Assembly (NCBI GenBank): GCA_003485765.1
Contig: DNHS01000050.1
Location: 7,467-32,145, forward strand
Reading direction: 5' to 3'
DNA: 24,679 nucleotides
DNA from: Candidatus Omnitrophota bacterium
GTDB lineage: Bacteria > Omnitrophota > Gorgyraeia > Gorgyraeales > Gorgyraeaceae
Part shown: positions 18,934 to 24,679 of the stretch, in pieces
Numbering within the stretch: position 1 is the stretch's first letter
How the letters are laid out: each line of letters begins with the position of its first letter
The notes under the pieces: generated by a model
Database searches by the model: none
What the model saw: only the letters and a program-made list of their open reading frames with translations
Told to the model about the DNA's origin: nothing
Position numbers and translations under genes: made by a program

Positions 18934-19806
18934 ATGAATTTAAAATTCGGGATTCCTAAAGGAAGCTTGCAGGAAGCTACTGTGAGGATGTTTAAGAAAG
19001 CGGGCTTTACTATAAATATAGGGCCTAGAAGCTATTTCCCTTCAATAGATGATGAGGAGATCTCGCCATTTCTTTTAAGAGCGCAGGAGATGGCGCGTTA
19101 TGTTGCTGATGGGGCTCTTGATTGCGGTATTACAGGAAGAGACTGGACTATTGAAAGCGGAAGGGATGTACAAGAAGTATGCGAACTTATATATGGCAAG
19201 CAGGGCCTAAGGCCTGTTCGCTGGGTTCTTTGTGTCCCAAACAATTCAAAGATAAAAAAACCAGAAGACTTTAAAGGTAAAAGAATTGCTACAGAACTAG
19301 TGAATGCTACAAAGGAATATTTTAAGAAAAAAAAGGTGAGCGCGGATATAGAGTTTAGCTGGGGCGCTACTGAAGCAAAGGTTGGCGCAGGATTAGTGGA
19401 CGGGATAGTTGAGCTCACTGAAACAGGCGCAAGCTTGAAAGCAAATAATCTCAGAATAGTGGATACAATATGCCAGTCTACAACTTTAATTATTGCAAAT
19501 AAATCGTCATGGAAAGACCCCTGGAAAAAAGAAAAAATAGAAAACATAGCGCTTCTTTTACAGGGCGCAATACTTGCCGAAGAAAAGGTAGGGCTTAAAA
19601 TGAACGTGGAAGAAAAAAATGTTAATAAAATAATATCAATCCTTCCGGCAATTAAGAACCCGACAGTATCGCATCTTTCTAAAAAAGGCTGGTGCGCGAT
19701 AGAGACCATTATAGATGAGTCAGTGGTAAGAAACCTTATACCGAAACTTAAACAAAACGGAGCGCAGGGGATTATAGAATATCCGTTGAATAAGGTTATA
19801 TATTAA
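18934..19806 (+). CDS. hisG: ATP phosphoribosyltransferase, long form
   Basis: The 290-residue protein catalyses the first step of histidine biosynthesis, joining ATP and PRPP to phosphoribosyl-ATP in the cytosol. It starts with KFGIPKGSLQEAT, typical of HisG. DCGITGRDW marks the first catalytic lobe. The PRPP-binding loop is ELTETGASLKANNL, in the usual position. The last 80 residues (NEKNV-type region through SHLSKKGWCAIETI) form the ACT-like HisG_C domain used for histidine feedback, so this is the long form that works without HisZ. The start is supported by the conserved N-terminus rather than by a ribosome site, which is absent. No other his gene lies in the window. Confidence 0.95.
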   Translation: MNLKFGIPKGSLQEATVRMFKKAGFTINIGPRSYFPSIDDEEISPFLLRAQEMARYVADGALDCGITGRDWTIESGRDVQEVCELIYGKQGLRPVRWVLCVPNNSKIKKPEDFKGKRIATELVNATKEYFKKKKVSADIEFSWGATEAKVGAGLVDGIVELTETGASLKANNLRIVDTICQSTTLIIANKSSWKDPWKKEKIENIALLLQGAILAEEKVGLKMNVEEKNVNKIISILPAIKNPTVSHLSKKGWCAIETIIDESVVRNLIPKLKQNGAQGIIEYPLNKVIY

Positions 19807-19825
19807 TTCTAACAAGGAGGGCATC

Positions 19826-19921
19826 ATGCCTTGCGGCAGAAAAAGAAAGAGAAAGAAGATAGCAAGACATAAAAGAAAGAAAAGACTGCGAAGAGATAGA
19901 CATAAAAAGAAACTGTGGTAA
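19826..19921 (+). CDS. 31-residue basic COX24/AURKAIP1-like protein
   Basis: ATG at 19826 follows a strong AAGGAGG (19814-19820, 5 bases spacing), starting 19 bases after hisG. The product is MPCGRKRKRKKIARHKRKKR followed by LRRDRHKKKLW. More than half of its residues are Arg, Lys or His. Its form (GKKRKRHK..HKRKKR..RHKKK) matches the COX24/AURKAIP1 domain peptides found in Bacteroidetes and other bacteria. Those are thought to be small-subunit ribosomal proteins, like actinobacterial bS22. A role on the ribosome is inferred from that family. The single Cys follows the initiator Met-Pro. It was probably missed by length cut-offs in most gene finders. Confidence 0.82.
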   Translation: MPCGRKRKRKKIARHKRKKRLRRDRHKKKLW

Positions 19922-19929
19922 TCTGTTAT

Positions 19930-19958
19930 GTGAGGGCGGGTTTCAAGCCCGCCCTCAC
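19930..19958. terminator. GC-rich perfect hairpin, possible terminator or REP-like element
   Basis: GTGAGGGCGGG (19930-19940) is perfectly complementary to CCCGCCCTCAC (19948-19958) around a 7-base loop. It begins 9 bases after the small basic gene. It stands out from the AT-rich surroundings. It is followed by AAATTCTAC rather than a T-run, so it is not a classic intrinsic terminator. It may stabilise the upstream mRNA 3' end or be a dispersed palindrome. Confidence 0.6.
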
Positions 19959-19976
19959 AAATTCTACAACATTGAA

Positions 19977-21521
19977 ATGTCCCCTAGATATTTTCTTACA
20001 ATAATTTTTTTGGCCATAGTTGTTTCTAATCTAACTGGATGCGCATCTACGAAGCCTGCCAAAAAAAGCTTTCCTGTTGCCAAAAGCCATCGAGAAAAGT
20101 TCCTCAATCTAACTAGAAAAAGAAATACGCCCGCATTGTCTTCAAAGGCATATGCTCATTATTCAAGAGGCTTAATATATGATAATGAAGGCAAAACCGC
20201 GGAAGCTATAGAAGAATATCAAAAGGCAATCCAATTAGACCCTAACGCAGCGCCTCTTTATTACAGACTAGGAGCTAGTTTTATAAAATCAGGCCAGCTT
20301 GATTCTGCTATAGCAGCGCTAGAGAAAGCAAAAAATGTGGATAAGGAAGATACCAAATCCAGATTTCTCCTGGCCCTTATATACACCTCCCAGAAAAAAT
20401 TTGATGAGGCAACAAAAGAATATGAAGAGATATTAAAATCAGAGCCGGATGACCTGGCAACCTTGACATCTTTGGCTGATCTTTATATAGTCGGCCAGGA
20501 TATGGAGAGGGCCATTAAGATATACGAAAATCTTGCCATAGAAAAAAAAGATTCTCCTGTAATACATTTTAATCTTGGTATAGTTTATGCAAGGGCGGGC
20601 AGGGTTGATGAAGCCATAAAGGCGCTAGAGAGGGCAGTCGAATTGAAGCCGGATTATTTAGAAGCTTGCCTTGGCCTTGCGGTACTTTTTGAAATCCAGA
20701 ATAAAAAAGACCAGGCGCTTTTGTATTATAAAAAATCGCTCGAACTAGACCCATCTAACATCAGAGTGTATCATCAATTAGGCCAGCTTTATTTTGAGAT
20801 GAATGAAAAGGAAGAGGCAGTAAAACAATATGAACAAGTAATCAGCATTGATTCGGAAGACGTGAATGCCTACATCCAATTAAGTTATATATATATTGCA
20901 ATGAAAAATATGGACCAGGCAATAGCTATTTTAAAAAAAGCTCTCGTTCTGGAAAAAAGACAGGCTGATGTGTACCTTGCCATAGCATTTTGTTATTCTG
21001 AAAAAGGCGATAAGATTCAAGCAATCGAGGAATACAAAAAAAGCATAGAGATAGACCCATTTAACCCAAAAGCGCATTTTTATTTAGGGGCTGTGCTGGA
21101 AGAAACAGGCCAGAAAGAGGAATCTATGCTCAGGCTGAAGCGTTCAATAGAATTAGACCCAGAGGACCCTGAGGCATTAAATTATTTAGGTTATATATAT
21201 GCGGATGAGGGAAGAAATCTTGACGAGGCTGAAAGGCTTATAAAAAAGGCGCTTAAGCTAAGCCCTGGCAACGGCGCTTATATAGACAGCCTTGGGTGGG
21301 TTTATTTTAAAAAGGGCATGTTTGAAGAAGCCAGGTTAGAGCTTGAGAAGGCTAAGGAAATAATAGGCGAAGACCCTGTTGTTTACGACCATCTCGGAGA
21401 AGCGTATTTTAAGATAGGCAGTTTAGGCAAGGCAAAAGAATCGTGGGCTAAATCAATAGCATTGAAAGAGGATAAAAAGGTAAAGGAAAAACTGGACTCG
21501 CTATTAAAAAATCCAAAATAA
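19977..21521 (+). CDS. TPR-repeat lipoprotein (13 TPRs)
   Basis: A 514-residue protein with a lipoprotein signal: hydrophobic FLTIIFLAIVVSN then LTGC, giving lipidation at Cys22. Residue 23 is Ala, which would favour transfer to the outer membrane in a Gram-negative cell. From about residue 55 to 500 there are 13 tetratricopeptide repeats, each with the W/Y-LG-Y-A-P pattern, e.g. AYAHYSRGLIYDNEGKTAEA and PVVYDHLGEAYFKIGSLGKA. TPR lipoproteins act as assembly scaffolds (pilotins such as PilF, BamD-like or PEP-CTERM-type factors). The specific partner is unknown. There is no Shine-Dalgarno before the ATG (CAACATTGAA), but the signal peptide requires this start or one close to it. Confidence 0.88.
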   Translation: MSPRYFLTIIFLAIVVSNLTGCASTKPAKKSFPVAKSHREKFLNLTRKRNTPALSSKAYAHYSRGLIYDNEGKTAEAIEEYQKAIQLDPNAAPLYYRLGASFIKSGQLDSAIAALEKAKNVDKEDTKSRFLLALIYTSQKKFDEATKEYEEILKSEPDDLATLTSLADLYIVGQDMERAIKIYENLAIEKKDSPVIHFNLGIVYARAGRVDEAIKALERAVELKPDYLEACLGLAVLFEIQNKKDQALLYYKKSLELDPSNIRVYHQLGQLYFEMNEKEEAVKQYEQVISIDSEDVNAYIQLSYIYIAMKNMDQAIAILKKALVLEKRQADVYLAIAFCYSEKGDKIQAIEEYKKSIEIDPFNPKAHFYLGAVLEETGQKEESMLRLKRSIELDPEDPEALNYLGYIYADEGRNLDEAERLIKKALKLSPGNGAYIDSLGWVYFKKGMFEEARLELEKAKEIIGEDPVVYDHLGEAYFKIGSLGKAKESWAKSIALKEDKKVKEKLDSLLKNPK

Positions 21522-21535
21522 AATAAAGGATGGCT

Positions 21536-22363
21536 ATGGTAAAACAACCTGATATTAATGAGCTAAAAAGAATTGCAAAAGAGGTAAGGATAGAAATTGT
21601 AAAGATGCTTAATTGCGCCGGCTCAGGCCATACAGGCGGATCTTTGTCAATGGTGGAGCTTGTGGTAGGCTTATATTTTTATAAGTTCAGATGCGAGCCT
21701 GACAAACCGCTCTGTAACACGCGCGATATATTTGTACTTTCAAAAGGCCATGGCTGTCCTGCATTGTATGCAGTGCTTGCGCATATGAATTTTTTCAGCA
21801 AGGACGAACTTTGTACTTTAAGGAAAATCGGCACAAGGCTTCAGGGCCATCCTCAGCGAGGTTTGCCGGGCGTTGAGATATCAAGCGGTTCTTTGGGCCA
21901 GGGGCTTTCTATTGCCAATGGTTTTAGCTTAGGCGCAAGGCTGAATAAAGATCCGAAACGCATATATTGCCTGATGGGCGACGGAGAACTGGATGAAGGC
22001 CAGGTGTGGGAGGCAGCATTAACCAGCGCTCATTACAAACTGGATAATGTTTGCGGCATAATCGATTACAATAAATTTCAGATAGATGGAAGAGTTGAAG
22101 ATGTAAAAGGCCTGGAGCCCTTGAAGCTAAAATGGCAGGCGTTTGGCTGGGAGGTTTTTGAGATAGACGGCCATAATATTAAAGAAGTGATAGACGCTTA
22201 TGATAAGGCGGAGAAGATAAAGGGAAAACCGAGTATGATTCTTGCGCATACTGTGAAAGGTAAAGGTGTTTCATTTTTTGAAAATAAAAATAAATATCAT
22301 GGACTGGCGCCTAATAATGAAGAGCTGGAAAAGGCAATTAAAGAATTGGAAACGGAGAGATAA
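21536..22363 (+). CDS. tktN: Transketolase, N-terminal (TPP-binding) subunit
   Basis: 275 residues of a split transketolase, which moves two-carbon ketol units between sugar phosphates in the pentose-phosphate pathway. SGHTGGSLSMVEL (30-42) and SKGH carry the conserved His residues, and GDGELDEGQ (148-156) to DYNKFQ is the thiamine-diphosphate/Mg2+ motif. TVKGKGVSFFE follows near the end. The family is active only as a heterotetramer with the C-terminal half encoded next. I choose ATG 21536 and not 21530, because AAAGGA (21525-21530) then sits 5 bases upstream, whereas it overlaps the earlier ATG. The gene begins 14 bases after the TPR gene and ends exactly against the next. Confidence 0.93.
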   Translation: MVKQPDINELKRIAKEVRIEIVKMLNCAGSGHTGGSLSMVELVVGLYFYKFRCEPDKPLCNTRDIFVLSKGHGCPALYAVLAHMNFFSKDELCTLRKIGTRLQGHPQRGLPGVEISSGSLGQGLSIANGFSLGARLNKDPKRIYCLMGDGELDEGQVWEAALTSAHYKLDNVCGIIDYNKFQIDGRVEDVKGLEPLKLKWQAFGWEVFEIDGHNIKEVIDAYDKAEKIKGKPSMILAHTVKGKGVSFFENKNKYHGLAPNNEELEKAIKELETER

Positions 22364-23317
22364 ATGGAAATTAAGATGAAACCTACAAGAGATGGATTTG
22401 GCGAAGGCTTGGTTGAGTTGGGCCAGACAAGAGACGATATAGTGGTGCTTTCAGCAGATCTTACAGAATCGACGCGCGCCATTTGGTTCAAAGAAAAATT
22501 TCCTGAAAGATTTTTTTCAATGGGCGTGAGCGAGCAGGATATGATGGGCACAGCCGCTGGCCTTGCGTTATCAGGGAAGGTGGCGTTTACGTGCACATTC
22601 GGGGCTTTTGCCGCAGGAAGGGCATGGGACCAGGTAAGGGTTTCTCTTGCGTATATGAAAACAAATGTAAAGATTGTTGGAACACATGGCGGCATATCAG
22701 TGGGAGAAGACGGGCCTACTCACCAGGCAAACGAAGAAATTGCCCTTATGAGGATTCTGCCTAATATGACTGTTATAGTTCCGTGTGATGCATTGGAAGC
22801 AAAAAAGGCTACTATTGCCAGCGCTTCTCATGAAGGCCCTGTGTATCTCAGGCTGGGGAGAAGCGGCGTTCCTCTTATAACTAAGGAAGAAGATCTTTTC
22901 CAGATCGGAAAAGCTAATCTATTAAAAGACGGGTTAGATGTTACGATCATAGCCTGCGGCGTGGAAGTATATGAAGCATTATGCGCGGCTGAAGCATTGA
23001 AAAAAGAAAAAATTTCAGCCAGGGTTATAAATCTCCATACAATTAAGCCTATAGATAGAGATATCATAATTAAGGCTGCAAAGGAAACAGGCGCAGTCGT
23101 GACTGCTGAAGAACATACTGTAATCGGAGGGATGGGCAGCGCTGTGAGCGAGGTTTTATCGCAAAGTTTTCCAGTGCCCATGGAATTCATAGGCGTTAAA
23201 GATAGATTCGGAGAATCGGGAGATCCGAAAGAACTATTTAAACTCTTCGGCCTTACAGCGGATGATATTGTGAAAGCAGCAAAAAAGGCTATAAGTAGAA
23301 AAAATGCGAGAAATTAA
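22364..23317 (+). CDS. tktC: Transketolase, C-terminal (pyrimidine-binding) subunit
   Basis: 317 residues completing the split transketolase. MGVSEQDMMG (53-62) holds the catalytic Glu57 that activates the thiamine cofactor. GEDGPTHQ (114-121) is the conserved substrate and cofactor loop. IPVDALEA-type VPCDALEA and the C-terminal TVIGGMGSAVSEVL are typical of the transketolase and DXS C-domain. The ATG abuts the TAA of the N-terminal gene and is preceded by GGAG (22354-22357), so the two halves are probably made in equal amounts. DXS is less likely because of the separate, short N-terminal partner. Confidence 0.93.
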   Translation: MEIKMKPTRDGFGEGLVELGQTRDDIVVLSADLTESTRAIWFKEKFPERFFSMGVSEQDMMGTAAGLALSGKVAFTCTFGAFAAGRAWDQVRVSLAYMKTNVKIVGTHGGISVGEDGPTHQANEEIALMRILPNMTVIVPCDALEAKKATIASASHEGPVYLRLGRSGVPLITKEEDLFQIGKANLLKDGLDVTIIACGVEVYEALCAAEALKKEKISARVINLHTIKPIDRDIIIKAAKETGAVVTAEEHTVIGGMGSAVSEVLSQSFPVPMEFIGVKDRFGESGDPKELFKLFGLTADDIVKAAKKAISRKNARN

Positions 23318-24194
23318 AGTCTTTGCGCCTGCGAAGCTGAATCTTTATTTAGACGTTTTGGGGAAAAGGCCTGATGGATTTCATAATATAGAAACAATCT
23401 TTGAAAAAATAGATTTAAAAGACGAGATAATAATAAAAGAAAAAGGCAAAGGTTTAAAAGTTAAAACAACCCCATCTAATTGCAGCCAAGGCAGAGAAAA
23501 TATAGTTTATAAAGCAGCTTATGCGCTTTTTAAAGAAGCAAGAGTTAAATTAAACCTTGATATCGAAATTAAAAAACGAATCCCTGTTTCAGCTGGCTTG
23601 GGCGGCGGCTCAAGCGATGCCGCTTCTGTCTTAAAAGCCGTAAATAAGATTTTTAAACTCGGGGTACCTGCGAAAAAACTGTTTTCTATAGCGCGAGATA
23701 TTGGTAAAGACGTTCCTTTTTTTATGCTGAATTCCCCTTTTGCTGTTGCAAAAGGCGCAGGAGAACTGTTAGAAAAAATAAATTTAAACAAATCTCTTTT
23801 CCATATATTGATAAAACCTTCTATTCCGCTTTCAACCAAGCTAATGTATAGAAGGATAGATAAATGCAGTTTCTCTACCAAGCCGCATTCTCTTAAAGGA
23901 ACGCTTAATGCCTTGAAAAAAATGGATGTAAAAGCGCTTGAAAAAAATTATTATAATATTTTCGAAAGCGCGCTTGCCAGAGATAATGTCCACATAAACA
24001 GGGCCAAAGCAATGCTGGCTGATAGAGGCGCAGAGCATAGCCTTTTATCAGGAAGCGGGCCAACGGTTTTCTGCACATTTAAAGATAAAGAAGATGCGAA
24101 AGCCGTCTTTAGAAAAATGCCTAAGGATAGAGATACAAGCGTTTTTTTAGTAAAGACTTATAAAGGAGGCATCTATGGAGATAACAGAGGTTAG
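23304..24194 (+). CDS. ispE: 4-diphosphocytidyl-2-C-methyl-D-erythritol kinase
   Basis: 296 residues of a GHMP kinase acting in the MEP (non-mevalonate) isoprenoid pathway, where it phosphorylates CDP-methylerythritol with ATP. APAKLNLYLDVLGKRPDGFH (8-27) carries the catalytic Lys11 and the substrate region. PVSAGLGGGSSDAA (94-107) is the GHMP ATP-binding loop, with conserved GKDVPFF (134-140, Asp136). LLSGSGPTVF near the end is motif 3. It overlaps the end of the transketolase gene by 14 bases and spoVG by 20 bases, which implies translational coupling. No strong ribosome site is seen upstream. Confidence 0.95.
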   Translation: MREIKVFAPAKLNLYLDVLGKRPDGFHNIETIFEKIDLKDEIIIKEKGKGLKVKTTPSNCSQGRENIVYKAAYALFKEARVKLNLDIEIKKRIPVSAGLGGGSSDAASVLKAVNKIFKLGVPAKKLFSIARDIGKDVPFFMLNSPFAVAKGAGELLEKINLNKSLFHILIKPSIPLSTKLMYRRIDKCSFSTKPHSLKGTLNALKKMDVKALEKNYYNIFESALARDNVHINRAKAMLADRGAEHSLLSGSGPTVFCTFKDKEDAKAVFRKMPKDRDTSVFLVKTYKGGIYGDNRG

Positions 24195-24567
24195 GATTTT
24201 CTCAAAAGAAGGCGCAAACAGTAAATTAAAGGCATACGCCACCATAACCATTGACAATGCGTTTGTAGTGAGAAACATAAAAATTATAGAAGGTAAAACA
24301 GGGCTTTTTATTGCAATGCCATCGCGTAAAATAAAAGAGCCATGCCCCAAGTGCAACCATAAAAACGTGGTCCATAGTAAATTCTGCAATGAATGCGGAG
24401 ATCGTATTCCTGTATCAACACAAGCTGTTTCTCCAGCTCCTGAAGAGACGCATGATTTAAGGCAATCAGAGCATAAGGACATAGCGCATCCTATTACTGT
24501 GCAGGCAAGAGAATATATCCAGAAGAAGATTCTGGATGCGTATCAGGCTGAGAAGAATAAAATATAA
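24175..24567 (+). CDS. spoVG: SpoVG-family RNA/DNA-binding protein with inserted zinc ribbon
   Basis: 130 residues. The N-terminal 51 (ITEVRIFSKEG, TITIDNAFVVRNIKIIEG, GLFIAMPSRK) and the tail DIAHPITVQAREYIQKKIL are typical SpoVG, normally about 90-100 residues. Between them sits a zinc ribbon with CPKC and CNEC (C57, C60, C71, C74), followed by a short Pro/Ser/Glu-rich linker. SpoVG proteins bind nucleic acid and act as pleiotropic regulators; no sporulation is implied. The Shine-Dalgarno AAAGGAGG (24162-24169) has 5 bases spacing and lies inside ispE. The zinc ribbon may add another nucleic-acid or protein contact. Confidence 0.92.
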   Translation: MEITEVRIFSKEGANSKLKAYATITIDNAFVVRNIKIIEGKTGLFIAMPSRKIKEPCPKCNHKNVVHSKFCNECGDRIPVSTQAVSPAPEETHDLRQSEHKDIAHPITVQAREYIQKKILDAYQAEKNKI

Positions 24568-24569
24568 AG

Positions 24570-24610
24570 CTAACTTTACAATTCGTGCCAGGCACCATTT
24601 GTAAAGTTAG
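24570..24610. repeat. Long palindrome with GTGCC-A-GGCAC core (REP-like)
   Basis: CTAACTTTACAA (24570-24581) is the exact complement of TTGTAAAGTTAG (24599-24610). The space between holds the small palindrome GTGCC-A-GGCAC (24585-24595). It begins just after the spoVG stop and has no T-run after it. From memory, a GTGCCTGGCAC-type core occurs in dispersed REP-like elements mobilised by REP-associated (IS200-like) transposases. No transposase is present here. It may also serve as an mRNA 3' end. Confidence 0.6.
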
Positions 24611-24643
24611 AATCTTCAGAATTAAAATTTACGAAGTAGATCT

Positions 24644-24679
24644 TGGGACGTCGTTCAATGGTAGGACTCGAGAATTTGG
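24644..24679 (+). tRNA. tRNA-Gln (anticodon UUG), 5' part, cut by window end
   Basis: The window ends inside a tRNA-like sequence. The acceptor 5' strand is TGGGACG (24644-24650). The D stem GTTC (24653-24656) pairs with GGAC (24664-24667) around AATGGTA. The anticodon stem CGAGA (24669-24673) is followed by ATTTGG, placing T33 at 24675 and anticodon TTG at 24676-24678 with G37 last. The 3' half needed for proof is missing. The start with unpaired-type T1 is typical of tRNA-Gln. Confidence 0.75.

Noticed and set aside
19098..19709. 203-codon minus-strand frame opposite hisG
   Set aside because: Antisense to a full-length, well-conserved HisG. The peptide has no domain and is low in charged residues, as expected of a shadow frame.
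21530..21535. ATG at 21530 as the transketolase start
   Set aside because: It overlaps the only Shine-Dalgarno (AAAGGA), while the ATG at 21536 has ideal spacing. The difference is two residues.
1..24679. CRISPR arrays, insertion sequences, phage genes or rRNA
   Set aside because: No regularly spaced direct repeats, transposase or integrase motifs, phage proteins or rRNA segments were seen in the window.

Overview
This AT-rich window most resembles a chromosome segment of an uncultivated PVC-superphylum bacterium, probably Candidatus Omnitrophota (OP3). That is an inference. It rests on a single 5,973-residue multidomain reading frame behind a signal peptide ending in AWA, a transketolase split into two genes, a zinc-ribbon SpoVG and a tiny COX24-like basic protein. 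Such giant genes are known in Omnitrophota. No strain or species can be named. The standard genetic code fits: all three stop codons are avoided for 17.9 kb and genes end in TAA or TAG.

Layout. Bases 1-207 are the 3' end of gyrA, followed by a short dispersed-repeat-like sequence (about 208-240) and tRNA-Glu(UUC) at 268-345. A 524-base gap follows. It holds small hairpins, a near-consensus sigma-70 promoter (575-603), a terminator-like hairpin (713-755) and a doubtful 54-codon leader ORF. The giant gene fills 870-18791. After it come hisG (18934-19806, promoter almost abutting the ATG), a 31-residue COX24-like protein (19826-19921), a GC-rich hairpin, a 13-TPR lipoprotein (19977-21521), both transketolase halves (21536-22363 and 22364-23317), ispE (23304-24194), spoVG with an inserted zinc ribbon (24175-24567), a REP-like hairpin (24570-24610) and a truncated tRNA-Gln(UUG) at the right edge. 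All genes called here lie on the + strand.

The giant protein is the exceptional object. In order it carries: a signal peptide; a ChaN/TIKI-like domain; three tandem MraZ modules (six AbrB-type hairpins); a GGDEF-like domain; a RecJ-type DHH-DHHA1 phosphoesterase; a degenerate HExxE segment; a class I SAM methyltransferase; a module with an HExxE-x5-H motif (copy 1); a B12-binding radical SAM enzyme; two tandem repeats of unknown family; a long helical region; a HAD phosphatase; copy 2 of the HExxE module; an internal signal-peptide-like segment; and a C-terminal part with several membrane helices and a Pro/Thr-rich linker. Cytosolic-type enzymes and DNA-binding folds thus sit on a chain whose N-terminus looks Sec-exported. 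A self-processing polyprotein is one testable explanation.

The downstream genes are housekeeping: histidine biosynthesis, a ribosome-associated peptide, a lipoprotein scaffold, the pentose-phosphate step and isoprenoid (MEP) synthesis. The transketolase-ispE-spoVG stretch has zero or negative gene spacing and is probably one operon. ispE next to spoVG is a conserved bacterial pairing.
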